Part shown: positions 12,430 to 23,080 of the stretch, piece after piece | Position numbering within the stretch: the stretch's first letter is position 1 | Layout of the letters: each line of letters begins with the position of its first letter | Assembly (NCBI GenBank): GCA_947652605.1 | Contig: OX393577.1 | Location: 66,984,108-67,048,107 of the forward strand | DNA length: 64,000 nucleotides | From: Elmis aenea | Taxonomy: Eukaryota; Arthropoda; Insecta; Coleoptera; Elmidae | Reading direction: 5' to 3' | Position numbers and translations under genes: made by a program | The notes under the pieces: model-generated | Told to the model about the DNA's origin: nothing | Databases searched by the model: none | The model's input: the letters and a program-made list of their open reading frames with translations, nothing else

Positions 12430-12929
12430 TACTGACGGTTACAATTTTAAAAAACGGTTCCAATTATTCTTCTACAAGAAACTTTCATCAAAACACCAAT
12501 TTTCTGAGCATGTAATGGAGTGTCAACAAAAGTACGCTGATTACTAATGCTCCCATCCGCATATTTTGAACATTGACGCAACCCGAAAGATGAAAGAACG
12601 CTTGTCAGAAAAAAATCTAAGTTTAGCAGGTCGTCATTCATCAAATTATTGACAAACCACTAGCAGTAATCAACATGTATGTTGTGGTCTGCCTGTAAAA
12701 GAGATATGATTGCATCTTATATCCAGTCCTTCTTTACAATCGTTCGGCATGTTCCATAAGGAAGTCCAATTTCTTGAGAGAGACGTTTCAAAGGTTTTGT
12801 AAGCCCTTGCTCCATACATTGACGAACGTCATTAACAACGTTTGTACGAACGGGTGGCCTACCAGCACCTTGTTTATGAGTCACAGAGCCAGTTTCGCGA
12901 GACACCCACACAATTGGTAAGACATACAT
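12430..12929 (-). pseudogene. decayed mariner-like (IS630-type) transposase
   Basis: Two minus-strand blocks lie in the expected order. The first (12929-12717) carries GAGRPPVRTNVVNDVRQCM and LSQEIGLPYGTCRTIVKKD, the second helix-turn-helix region of insect IS630/mariner-like transposases. The second (about 12644-12430) carries QRTFVDTPLHAQKIGVLMKV and RRIIGTVFF. These correspond to the strand after the first catalytic aspartate and the RRIIGPIFF-type segment of the family. The stretch between them is broken and the C-terminal part is missing. No terminal inverted repeats were found. It is a dead fragment of a different subfamily from the element at 29.3 kb. Confidence 0.75.
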
Positions 12930-13342
12930 TAAAATACTCTGGTATTACTGCTAAGCCTGCTCTCGAAAATCGTCCAAACATGAACGCTGATTAACAACAG
13001 CACCACTTCAAAAATAAGCGTCAGTCATGTAAATTTTATGATGAAAACCATAATTAAAATAAATCAGAAACTGTTTAAGATTACAATAAAAAAAAAACAG
13101 CACCAGAACTGCTTTACAAATTTTGACAATCAAAAGATGATTGACATAAATACAAGCTTCGATAATTATTTATAAATCCATGAGCACCTTTGACCAAGAT
13201 AATTTTTGATACCACGGTACAACAAATGCTATTACATCAGTTGAGAAAGTAGTTAATTTTTGGGCGGTAGTAGGCTAGTGGAAATTCATTTTAGGCAAAC
13301 ATCCAAATGACGGGTTAAGTGACAACTGCAATAACCAGCTCA
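12930..13342 (+). other. 5' flank of the kinase-like gene
   Basis: No separate feature. This is unique DNA ahead of the reading frame at 13343. The region holds no obvious TATA box. An in-frame stop (TAA, 13316-13318) shows that the frame does not extend further upstream without splicing. Confidence 0.35.
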
Positions 13343-13951
13343 ATGGTTGGCGTTTTACCGGGTAGGGTTTTTAGGGCAGTCATTTTTGGAGCTCCAAATT
13401 CCCACAAAAAAGCAGTCATCAAGAGTATACTAAACCAATATGACTTTGTCTATATTTCCGTCGACGACAAAGTCAGAACAAATATTTCTCTGGGAACTGT
13501 CATGGGAATTGAAGCTAAAAAATATATCAGTAGAGGCAGCAACGTTCCTGACGACTTAATGATAAAATTTGTATCATCCGAAATTAAAAATATAGGAACG
13601 CGCTCATGGCTTTTGGACAGTTTTCCAAAAACTGAAGGTCAGGCCAGAGGATTATGGGTAATCGAAAAATTACAAATTGCAATAAACCTGTGCCCCCCTG
13701 ACGAATATCTCGTAAACAGGGCGTTAAGGAACATCAGAAAAGATATGGAATCGGAAGAACAAAAGAAGGAGACACGACAAAGACTTCAGAGTCGTTTAGA
13801 CATTTATAAAAACAACATGAAACCTATACTACATTTTTATAGAGACGTTGGAGTATTACGAGCCTTCAAAGAAGAATCAGAAAAAGAAATGTTGCGGAAA
13901 GTTAAGTATAGTTTGGATCGTCACATTAACAGATATAACGATGGGGATTGA
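13343..13951 (+). CDS. adenylate kinase 3-like protein lacking the LID domain
   Basis: This intronless frame of 202 codons starts at ATG 13343, 25 bases after an in-frame TAA. It aligns by eye with adenylate kinase 3, a mitochondrial-matrix enzyme that moves phosphate between GTP and AMP. Seen: RVFRAVIFGAP leading into a P-loop at residues 16-24 (GAPNSHKKA; the lysine K22 is kept but three glycines and the threonine are replaced). An AMP-site arginine is kept (R45). VPDD lies at 68-71. The AMP-binding loop reads DSFPKT (92-97) where the family has DGFPRT. Q100 is kept. Between R127 and R148 only about 20 residues remain, where AK3 has the roughly 45-residue stretch including the LID. The C-terminus (KPILHFYRDVGVL) is typical. 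The frame has no stops or frameshifts despite this divergence, which suggests it is or was recently functional. A retrogene or a pseudoenzyme is my inference. An ATTAAA lies at 14114-14119. Confidence 0.8.
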   Translation: MVGVLPGRVFRAVIFGAPNSHKKAVIKSILNQYDFVYISVDDKVRTNISLGTVMGIEAKKYISRGSNVPDDLMIKFVSSEIKNIGTRSWLLDSFPKTEGQARGLWVIEKLQIAINLCPPDEYLVNRALRNIRKDMESEEQKKETRQRLQSRLDIYKNNMKPILHFYRDVGVLRAFKEESEKEMLRKVKYSLDRHINRYNDGD

Positions 13952-15439
13952 TGGAGATTCGTCTTGCTTAGAGCCAGCTACAAATGTTTACTACTTTTAA
14001 TGTGGTTAAAGACTACAAAATTTTCGTACTCTAGCTTAAATTACCGTTTTAAATATCCGTTTTCGTATGTATACTATTTTATATCAGTGTCCCTATTTTG
14101 TACATTAATATTTATTAAAAACCAAAACAAAATGGCTTTCTAAAAACTAAAAGAGTAATTGAGTATCTCTAAATGGATAGCAAACTTGCTTTATTCTATT
14201 TTTTTTTATTAAATTGTACAAAATTGTACGATATATCCAGTTGGACAAATATTAAACAATTAAATGCTACATTTAATTGGTGAAATAATTTTACAAGCGA
14301 ATTTGTTTTCCATGGTAAGTACCTATGTTTTATTTAAGGACCTTGATTCTTAACTATTTCGATTTCAGGATATTTCAGGATATGGATAATGTCCATTTTA
14401 GGTTTTTAGTTTTGTAAAAAAAAGTGAAAGCACACTTTTTTGTCAATTAAACCATTCTGCTAATGTATATTAATATGCCCACTGCTCTTTGCAAAATCAA
14501 ATCAATCGTAAGTTCATGTTGTCCTTTCGTTCCCAAATTATTTAAAATTACTTTTGTTTTTAACATACAAAAATTAAAAGATGTGCTTTTACATTTCACT
14601 ACACAGATTCTTAAGTACGCCATTGATAGTTGTGTCAAATACTTGAACTAATGATCCTGTTTTTCTGTGCCAGGCTTTTATTAAAAGACACCACTTCGCT
14701 TTACACGAAACAATTGTCTTAAAAGACAAAAGAACAAACGATAAAAGACAGGAAGTAAGGGAAACGGATGGCGAAAAGTGACTATCTGTCCTCTCACTAC
14801 GGTCACTTAGTGATCGTTAGTCTTTCTCGCTTTAGCACACTATAACCTATGGTCTTATAGTCTGTTATGAACTCTCTCGTGTGGATGCCATCAAGTGTAA
14901 TGAATCATAGCAGGCTAGGCAGCTACAAGTGCCTACTTTGATATCGTGTTGTCTCTGCTCTCAGCTCTTAGTAAAACAGCGTAATATGTTAGCGTTAACA
15001 AAGCTTTAGTTTGCTATATAATTAGGACATGCTTTTTACATTTCAGCATTTATCAGACTCAAAGCATCAGTGTACAGAAAGTAAACATCGTTTTAAAAGT
15101 TGAAATTATTAATTAAAGTTTTAAAATAGTTATCTTTTAAGAAGAGTCTGATTTTGTTAACAATTAGGAAGGTTTTGGTATTGATCTTTCTTACAAAAAA
15201 CAAATTAACAATTTTTTTGGGGTGCCCAATAAAAAAATCCAATATCAACATAATTTTCAAAGAGAAACAAGGAAAGTCCAAAAATATTTTGCTTTGTTCG
15301 TGCTCAGATATTTCTACTTTCATTTGAAATCGTTTGTATCGAGGTGCAAAGGTTGACTGAGTCCATCCAAATGGTGGCAAATTAAGAGTAACCCATTTTT
15401 AATTATCAATAACAAAAAAGTAATCACTTAGTTGTAGTA
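13952..15439. other. 3' flank and unique DNA
   Basis: No gene recognised. An ATTAAA at 14114-14119 may serve as polyadenylation signal for the kinase-like gene. 14750-15010 is less AT-rich and without obvious coding. The minus-strand frame at 15093-15380 shows no motif. Confidence 0.4.
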
Positions 15440-15675
15440 ATTTTAACTGTCAAATTGTGAAATTGGAGCGGTGGCTGATTGAACGAAGAATCTTATGTGT
15501 AGAGCATTTTATTAGAACCAATTCAATTATTCAGACTCAGAGGTGGTTCCGACAACAATTTAATGTTCCCGTGGTTCTAGATCGCAAGAAAAGCGGAAGA
15601 TGGAACGAAAAATATCGTCGCACAGGATCACTTGAAGATATTAAAACTGCGGAGAACAAAAACCAAGCAAGATAG
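15440..15675 (+). pseudogene. mariner-like transposase N-terminal fragment
   Basis: An open stretch beginning near 15457 reads LERWLIERRILCVEHFIRTN, then TQRWFRQQFNVPVV, GRWNEKYRRTGSLED. This is the first helix-turn-helix of insect IS630/mariner-like transposases (the family pattern is ERW-T-x-EQR, then TQR-x-FRR-x-F-x-VP, then WV-x-x-F-x-x-TGSV). The reading breaks at 15675 and neither catalytic block nor terminal repeats were found. It differs in sequence from the transposase at 29.3-30.6 kb. Confidence 0.7.
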
Positions 15676-16329
15676 GAAGGAAATATTTTGGAAATCAGCA
15701 ACAGGATTGAGGCAAATTCTAATTAATCTATCAAGTTTAGTTTTCATAATAGAACAAACCCCTTATAATTTTATTCTAGGTTTCTAACTTACCAGGGAAG
15801 GTCACGATATGTTGTCGCTAGAATCTGATCAAAACTGTGTTTATTGCATCAAGAACTTCAAAACTTAATGTTTTGCAGGATTATACGTGCCACTGGCCAT
15901 TTCCTTCGGAAAAATAGGGGAAAAACTGAAAAGTTGAATAATAAAAGTAATTTTTGCGATCGCGTTGGCCATGAAACCGTCAGAGATAAAATTTCTTCTA
16001 TTTATCAATATACATATATCGTGACCCTTCCTTGTTAGAATTTCTTAAATATCACAGATTTAGCGAGTATTAAACGGTAATTTCGCGTGGTTATAAAGTG
16101 CAACCCTCAAAACTACTAACTTTTATCATAATATCGCTTCATACATACCCAAAGCAATGACGCAGCTTAACAAAAATTGCTCAAAGCAGCTGAATGGACT
16201 TATTATAGTTTAATATTGCAAGCTGAAAGAAACCTTTTACCAAAATACTATATCCACAGTGTTTGGGTGTCTTATTAGATATATTAAATAGTAATTTAGG
16301 CTATGAAAGTAGAAGAGATAAGTGGACTA
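15676..16329. other. unique DNA
   Basis: Nothing supported. Possible further decayed transposase sequence just after 15676 is too degraded to call. Confidence 0.3.
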
Positions 16330-16954
16330 TGCTATAAGTTTCGAGTTGAAAGTTTCAGCGATCATTTGGAAGTGCCGGGAGAGTATCGAGCTAGGAAAAT
16401 GATTTAGCGGGATCCTGTTTACCGGCGTTTCGAAATGAAAAGTATGAAAGGACGTTGCGTTACGTATGAGCACCGTGAAGGATACGACACAATAGAGAGT
16501 TTTCTTCCATTTCAACAACACACCACTTTGTTTGATCGTAAACTTTGGTAAAACTCGCAGTCACACGACAAAAATTTGCGGAATTGGATACAAAGGAAAA
16601 TTGCTTCTGTTTATTAAATAACATTTTGGATTTTGTTACCTTATGGAAACATTTTTTTTTTCATTTAGGTTAACGTATTTAAAATACAGTGTAGTTCAAA
16701 ATTTGCTATCTCAAGAATTAACTAAAGCAAAAATAATAAAAATTCTTCGGTTGCACTCTTTTTTAGACTCAATTAAGCCTAATTATTTAGATTCCCATTA
16801 CAGAAAGATTGATAATGCCATTACTTTTATGCTTAACAAATCCAAAAAGTCAATCAGGGCATTAGAAAAACTGAAATTCATCAACTTTGATTGTTATCAA
16901 CCTATTAACGACTACAACCGTTGTAGGTGTATACATAATCTGTTGCCTTTCTAA
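16330..16954 (+). pseudogene. possible two-exon gene fragment, disrupted
   Basis: The plus strand from about 16330 to 16553 translates in one frame into protein-like sequence. Examples are YKFRVESFSDHLEVPGEYRA and, later, GRCVTYEHREGYDTIESFLP, ending at FDRKLW. One internal TAG interrupts it (16405-16407). A possible splice donor (GTAAAA) lies at the TGG codon at the end of this block. A good acceptor (a T-run, then CATTTAG) ends at about 16669. The frame then continues to a stop at 16952-16954 without interruption, including LDSIKPNYLDSHYRKIDNA and KSKKSIRALEKLKFINFD. I do not recognise the protein. The first block has the look of a conserved domain. The stop suggests a pseudogene, and the second block may be unrelated chance sequence. 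Confidence 0.35.
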
Positions 16955-16995
16955 CCTAAGGTGTAAGGTATTTGTAATGATACTGATTACAGCTC

Positions 16996-17900
16996 ATTTT
17001 TGAATCAATGCCACTTCATCATTCCATGTTTTCTTCGGTCTCCCCTTTCCTCTTTTATTCTGTACTTTTGCCTCCCATATCTGTTTTACTTGTCTTTTTG
17101 CTGCATTCGGTTGACGTTTCCAAACCATTTTAGCTGGTTTCTCTCGATTACACTTTGCACTGATTCTATATCTAGTTCTTCTCTGATATGTTCATTTATT
17201 ATCCTGTCTCTACGTGTGGCGCCCTTTACTGCTCCTAAGTATTTCACCTGCATAGCTTGTAATCTGCTTCTCTGTGACTGGTTTAATACCCTACTCTCAA
17301 TTCCATACACCAGGGTTGGTATGAATCTGTCATTTTTGTTTTGCTGCTTATTTCTCTTTTTTATTACCGATCTATTCATACTATGATATGCTTTTGCTGC
17401 ACTATTTATTCTTTTTTTTTTCTCATTTTCTATGTTACCTTCTCTCTCAATCCAAATTCCCAGATATTTATACTCTTCCACTTGTTTTTTTCTGGTTCAG
17501 TTCTATGTTAAGTTGCTTTTGTTCTTTACCTATCATAGCCTTTGTTTTGTTCGGGCTAATCTTTAAGTTCCTTTCCTTTAATTTTTTCCTACACCAATTA
17601 GTTTTCTTGTAGGGCCTTTTCCGTTGGGGCACAAATATCAGCAAACGCACATTCTGACAAGTACATTGGCATTAGCTTATTGAAACCTATATGTACCTTT
17701 CTGGTTTTGTCTTCTACAGATTTGATGGCGTCATCTATGACTAATAAGAATAGTGTAGGGCTCAATACACTTCCTTGCCTTAACCCATCGTTTATGTCAA
17801 AAGTCTTTGATTGTAGATGATCTTTTCTCAAATAATTTTTGTTATTAATGTATAGGCTTTGTATACTCTTTAATAATAGTTTACGAATAATATTTCTACG
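16996..17900 (-). mobile_element. endonuclease-type LINE, 3' half of the reverse transcriptase ORF
   Basis: On the minus strand the order is DGLRQGSVLSPTLF (palm), ECAFADIC (catalytic site), NLKISPNKTKAMI, YKYLGIWIEREGNIE, ESRVLNQSQRSRLQAMQVKYL, TRRDRIINEHIREELDIE, LKWFGNVNRM, and GRPKKTWNDE near the end. These are the successive motifs of the insect endonuclease/reverse-transcriptase LINEs often filed as RTE-like or craniofacial-development-protein-2-like. The copy is spread over at least three frames (breaks near 17640, 17475 and 17085). In the active site AFADIC has one aspartate where F/YADD is expected, so it is catalytically dead as well as truncated at the 5' side. Confidence 0.88.
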
Positions 17901-19029
17901 TTGTACAGTACGAAATTATTCGTTTTTCTACGGCATGTCATAATAACTTATGAAAACTAGCAACTAAGTTTCAATTAAAGTAACAATTCGTTGCTAACAG
18001 CTAGCGTAAAATTACAAAACATTCTAGTCTAGTTGGAAATATGCAAATAGCGTCAAATTGTATAATCCGGCAGACAAGCAAGTCATTTAGGGCCTTAAAA
18101 GCTCTCGTCGTCTTCACACGCCGTAGCAATACACAAATGTAACACAATATTTTAGAATAAATTTCCTACTACGCATGTAGACTCATCAAAACCTGTAAAT
18201 TTAACAATTTTGATTTTTAAAAGACACTGACAAAAATTGTGCCTCATTAAATGATTGTTCCCATCGTTTACTTTATAAAATTATTACTTTCTTTATTCTT
18301 TAATTCTTAAAAAAAATTCTTAGATTACAACATGCACATCGAATGGAAGAATACAAAATGCACAGCAAAGCTTATTCAGTAAAAGCAAGAAAAAATTGAC
18401 TTAAGTAAAGACTGAAATGCAACCTGAAATACAACTGCCTTAAACAAAAGAGTAGGGTTCAAGAGTTGATAAAAACTTAAGGAGCAGTAAAAAACGAACA
18501 AACAAAATCCCCAAACAGAAACTGTTGTAAAGAGACGTGATATTAAGAAGGAGAAAAGTAACAACAAAAGGTTTTATTACGAATACCCGCTATATAACAG
18601 AACAACAAAAATAACATATCGTGAAGGAGGAACAGGCATTTTACTTAAGCCATGGAGTGAAGAACTCAGAAGAAGATGACACAATATAAAAAATATAACG
18701 AATGTATTACAACGACAAAAAAAAACAATACAGATGAATTAAAAGTATGAAAATAAGGATTGTAAAATATTCGAAGAAAACATTTTTAGAAAGATTCAGG
18801 AATTAAACCTACACAAAATTCTTTAGGACCAATCGATTGACCGATTTTAGGAGGTCCAGCGAAGTTTAGGAAGGACAGAATGCTTAGAATAGCTTAAGAA
18901 GCGAATGAAAAAGAATCCAAAAAAACAACAAGGAAAACCAAAAACGATGAGACATGGCAACAGAGGTATTAAGTGGAATAAGTTGTGGAAAAAGTTGGGA
19001 AAAGAAATAAAGAGATGGAGAAAGTTTTA
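17901..19029. other. unique AT-rich DNA
   Basis: No gene is recognised. The stretch 18580-19000 is A-rich with AAGAAGGAG-like words and may be decayed LINE sequence leading into the copy at 19.03 kb, but no motif could be assigned. Confidence 0.35.
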
Positions 19030-19510
19030 AACGAAAAGCCTATGGGGAGCAGCACAACTGAGACAAGGCACATCTGTAAGCCTTGGACAGTGTGCAACCA
19101 TATTTCAAGCCGAGGTGTACGCTATGCACTGAAACAGCCAAGCGGTGTCTTATTGACATTTATACAGGGACATAACGCTCATTGGAAAAAAGTTGCAGGA
19201 CGAGCCCATTCTAAGGCTATCTTGTCAATGATCTCTAAAGAAAAGTCAGAAGAAATGCTCAAGATGAGCAGAGTAGACAGAGCAGCCACAGGACTCGCCA
19301 CAGGACACTGTGGGCTTAAGAAACACTTCTACATGATTGGGCTGTCAGGGACTGACATATGCAGAGGATGTGGTTAAGACGAAGAAACTTCTCTTCACGT
19401 AACATGCCAGTGTGAAAAAGGCATAGAGGGAAGACCAAGAACAACATGAGAAAACCAAGTGACACATTGACTAGACGTTAAAGGAGCCAGCTGAAGTTAT
19501 GTGCCACAGT
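19030..19510 (+). mobile_element. LINE RNase H / C-terminal fragment, copy 1
   Basis: One frame gives AQLRQGTSVSLGQCATIFQA followed by EVYAM, the RNase H core strand of I/LOA/R1-type LINE ORF2. It jumps, by an internal deletion near 19125, to TAKRC, GHNAHWKK, SKAILSMISKEKSEEMLKM, RAATGLATGHCGLKKHFYMI and TDICRGCG. The last is part of a C-terminal Cys/His cluster (CRGCG, then TSLHVTC). A stop follows CRGCG and the downstream part is in frame after it. The same family appears at 26.56 and 40.14 kb with different gaps. No RT motifs are present, and this copy is dead. Confidence 0.8.
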
Positions 19511-20877
19511 CATAATAGAAAGAGATGAAGAATCATAATCAAAAACTATTAGGAGAACAAACCTTGAACAAAAGGTACAAGGACTCAGTTAAGATATTAA
19601 GAAAGAATATTAATATACATTAGATTCGCTCAATTTTTTTTTTAAGAACTTGGAAATTTATGTGTGTACAGCTAAATCCGATTTCCTTAATAAATATCTC
19701 CATCAAGTAATAAGAAATCTTTCAGATCATAAAGTACTAACTCGATCCCAATATTAATATCTGAAGTTGTTCCACTCAAGAAGACCATGTTATTTAGGAA
19801 CGCTCGAGATCCACCAATATTCCGAACGTTCGCTGCAACAGTAAATATAACCAAGTTCGAATCGTTGTAGAGGACTCTCAGCGCGCATTTATATTCCTAA
19901 CCAAGTTTGGACATCCCGTAGCAGACTTTATTACAGTGAGCTTTCGTATATACATTAAATTCTAATAGAAAATCTCGGTTAGACGCGCCGCCGGTCTTTC
20001 TCTCGAATATATTAACGCAGCCGGCAGAAATTCGAATCATATATAAATTTTCTTGCTGTTTATGCCTATTTACGCTTACAAACATCAACTGTCGGATTAA
20101 ATTTGTAACATTCACGGAGCTCTCACATCAAGAATTAAGTTTCTTCTAGACGGAAACTGGAGAGGAATTTGAAATTAATTTGCGCTCGCGTCTCTTAATT
20201 TATTTTTCACAGCGCCGGTTTATGTCTTAAACAAAACGCAACCCTTAAGTTTAAACTTGTTTATGATTTGATTTTTGTTCAACGCAACAATAAAATTCAC
20301 GGCCGTTTTAAAAAAGTTGTTTAATAATTTTGTTCTCTTTATGGGGCCCGGAAAGCGAGTAATTGTGGATAAAAAGATTGTTCTTTGTTTGGAGATAGCA
20401 AAAGTGTTTGAATTTCTGTCCATTTAAAAATACTGATAGATTCCACTAAGTTTGTCCACATAGTAGTTTAACATTGTTTTGAACGTTTTTGTGAATTCCT
20501 GCTCGCGAATTCAACTTACACGAAATGTAATGATAGCAATAGACAGATAAAACTATTGCCCATCTAAGACATTAATCTAAAATTTTACGAATTTTTTAAG
20601 CTGAAAGACTGTGATTTTCATTAAACGTCAAGTTTGACAGTATTGGTCTGTCAATTTAATTAATGATTATTAACGTCACATCAAGTAAATATTGTTTTTA
20701 AATGCATCAAAATGAATAAATACAGTGGGTACAAAAAGAAATGTAACGCATCAATATTTGGTCTTGAAATAACGATTAAAAGAAGTTTGAATAAAAGTTG
20801 TTTTGGGCCATTTACTACATAACTTTAAGTTATTTGTATGGTTTACATGTGTGTTCCGCTCGCGCTGCAGACTGCTG
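19511..20877. other. unique DNA with CpG-richer islands
   Basis: No gene is recognised. 19860-20110 and 20140-20400 contain many CpG words (GACGCGCCGCCGG near 19983, GCGCTCGCGTCTC near 20181). They stand out from the AT-rich background. They may be conserved regulatory blocks, but this is inference from composition only. Confidence 0.35.
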
Positions 20878-21060
20878 TAGGGGGAATGACTCCATTTGCA
20901 GTCGTTAGAGGTACAAGGATAGTTGGTAAGGATGTGGATAGTCAAGGATGGGCAAGGATAGGTGGAAGTACTGCCACAGCATTTGGCTTAACTGTAGAAA
21001 AAAACACCTGAAATCTCTACAATTACAGGCGGCCCTGGGATTCGAACCCATGACCTGGAT
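20878..21060 (-). mobile_element. tRNA-derived SINE, 5'-damaged copy
   Basis: Read on the minus strand this matches the SINE at 7.79 kb. It has a B box GGTTCGAATCC (complement of 21039-21049), GGGCCGCCTGTAATTGTAG, TTTCAGGTG, AAATGCTGTGGCAGTACTTC, and the CCACCTATCC pyrimidine segment. The A box is missing or destroyed, because the head starts only about ten bases before the B box. No target duplication was found. Two independent copies in 64 kb suggest an abundant family. Confidence 0.75.
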
Positions 21061-22001
21061 TTCAAATTGAATTTTTTTTAATACGCATAAAGTTTTATGT
21101 ACCTAAAATTAATCGTTTTCAAGTTATTCAAGATTTTCGAAAATATCGACGAGAACGGGATTAGAAAAATATTGATATTTAACAACTTAGCAACGTCAGA
21201 ACGAATTCCTTTGATGCTTTAGTTGGCAATAGTGTCAGAATGATTGCTTAGTAATTAAAATTTTAAAATGCCCGGTCCATTTGGCTTAGGTAACTTCGAA
21301 TACGAATAAGTCTTATTTTAAACGAACACAAAAAAAAATGGAGATGTTTCTAAAGCCTACTAGTGTTGTAGGAGAAACTGTAAAAACGTAACACAGGCTT
21401 ATTTACATAGTTGCGCTGAAAATCAACTGAACACTATAAAAAAAACTGTAATATAAAGCTGCAATAACTTAAAAATAAACGTAAAGTTCTTTTGACCTCC
21501 TTCACAACAGTAGTAGCGCGTTCTTTTTTCACAATTATACTTGTTTTTCGCTCGCCGAGTCGAAACCCATTAAAATATCCCCTAAAGTATTTTTACAACT
21601 TGAAAATTATGCACCATAAACATTTTACAGTTATGAAAATCGCCAAAGTTTCTAGAATTTTTTGCGAATGTCTATTGCGATATGGATTTCTTTATCAGGA
21701 GCCTGCAAGTGGCAGAATACGTACCATTGTTCGCCGTTTCCGACACTTCTAAAATAAGTTGCGCTGATGTAATGCGACACAAGAGAGGCTATCGACTCTA
21801 ACAGCATCACAATCCACACAATGGCGATATCGCATTGCATTGCCTCAGAGCCTTATCACCCGTCAATAACGAATAAAAGCTGAAAACTAGACAAGAACTA
21901 ACCAACCAGCTTACGCGCGACACAACTTTCTCAGACTACGATAAAAAATACCATAAAAAAGGACGTGTATTTTTTTAAACACACTAAAAATATTTCTTAT
22001 A
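21061..22001. other. unique AT-rich DNA
   Basis: No gene or repeat could be supported. The plus-strand frame 21492-21752 and the minus-strand frame 21652-21840 lack recognisable motifs. Confidence 0.35.
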
Positions 22002-22138
22002 TACAGGGTGTCTCAGTTATTACATACATACATACATTTGAATACAATTGGTGAGTTAAGATTAACTATTTTAAGAACAGTTAATTATAAAATATGACGA
22101 GATCACCATGCTGTTTACGATATCTGGGACACCCTGTA
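22002..22138. mobile_element. short mariner-type MITE
   Basis: TACAGGGTGTCTCAG at 22002 faces CTGGGACACCCTGTA ending at 22138, giving terminal inverted repeats of about 15 bp around 107 bp of AT-rich DNA. A short CATA microsatellite lies near 22020. Directly after it another outward TACAGGGTACATCAG starts at 22140, possibly the left end of a second element without a visible partner. Confidence 0.7.
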
Positions 22139-22789
22139 TACAGGGTACATCAGCTTAGACAAATTATTCAATTATTTCAATTTTTCGTGATTGTAAGTTA
22201 GTGGTATCATAATCCTATGTATCAAATTTTTGGTATTGGATGTCTACAACGATGCGTTTTTAATCAATACTTTCAACCCAAATTGTCTGTGAAAACCAAG
22301 AGCTACAATATATCTCAAAATTCAACCTCTGCTTGTTATCTACAAGTACCCATGTACATCTGTAAATGAAATGAAAGCAATGAAAAGGGAAGTAAGACAG
22401 ATCGTTAAGGAGTTATAGCTTCGGTCCGGGGTTACACATTTAATGAGAAACCAAATTCCAGGAACGCATCCGATTTTACTACTTGGCTGTTCGGTGCGGT
22501 CATATCAATAAAATAATAATGGCTGCAGAAATCAAGAACAGTTATACTTGACACAATTATTGTATTATTGTTTTACAAATAATATCTACTATTTAACTAT
22601 CGGTTCCAAAATTAAAATGATCGCCAAGAATCTGCAAAATATTTATAGTAATTTTATGTATTCCATGATAATTTTTATATTAAAAATTGTCAAAATGTAT
22701 CAACAGGTACATTTTACAGAAAAATAGAGCTCATTTAATATATTTTTTTACTTTAAACTATACTATAAATAAAAAAAACCAAGTTAATG

Positions 22790-23080
22790 AAACAAGATGG
22801 GCAGAAAAACAGGACACGAGACAAAATTTGAACTGGCTCTACGCTACGGGACAATATATATTTGACAGATTGGATAAATTTTACTACTTGGGAGTAACTT
22901 TATCAGACAACGGGGAAAGAGCAGCTGAACGAGGGTAAAAATCAATATATTGATGCCTTATGGAAAACAAGACAAAATGCCTTAAGTAATACAATTTTTG
23001 CAAGTCTTTCTTGCATAGTCAAAATTTATTGGACTCTCTCTTTATTATTTTTAAATCATGATATATGGTATTATAAGCTT
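22790..23080 (+). mobile_element. LINE reverse transcriptase fragment
   Basis: The plus strand gives FDRLDKFYYLGVTLSDNGER followed by stops. About 40 codons later comes VKIYWTL in a broken frame. YLGV-x-(I/L)-x-x-x-G and the later LKIY-x-T-L-x-x-P are spaced as in the thumb region of endonuclease-type LINEs such as the copies at 17 and 37 kb. Catalytic motifs are absent. Short, damaged piece. Confidence 0.5.

Noticed and set aside
22687..22938. Complete small gene of 83 codons
   Set aside because: Only the second half is protein-like and it matches a LINE thumb region, so it is part of a transposon relic.
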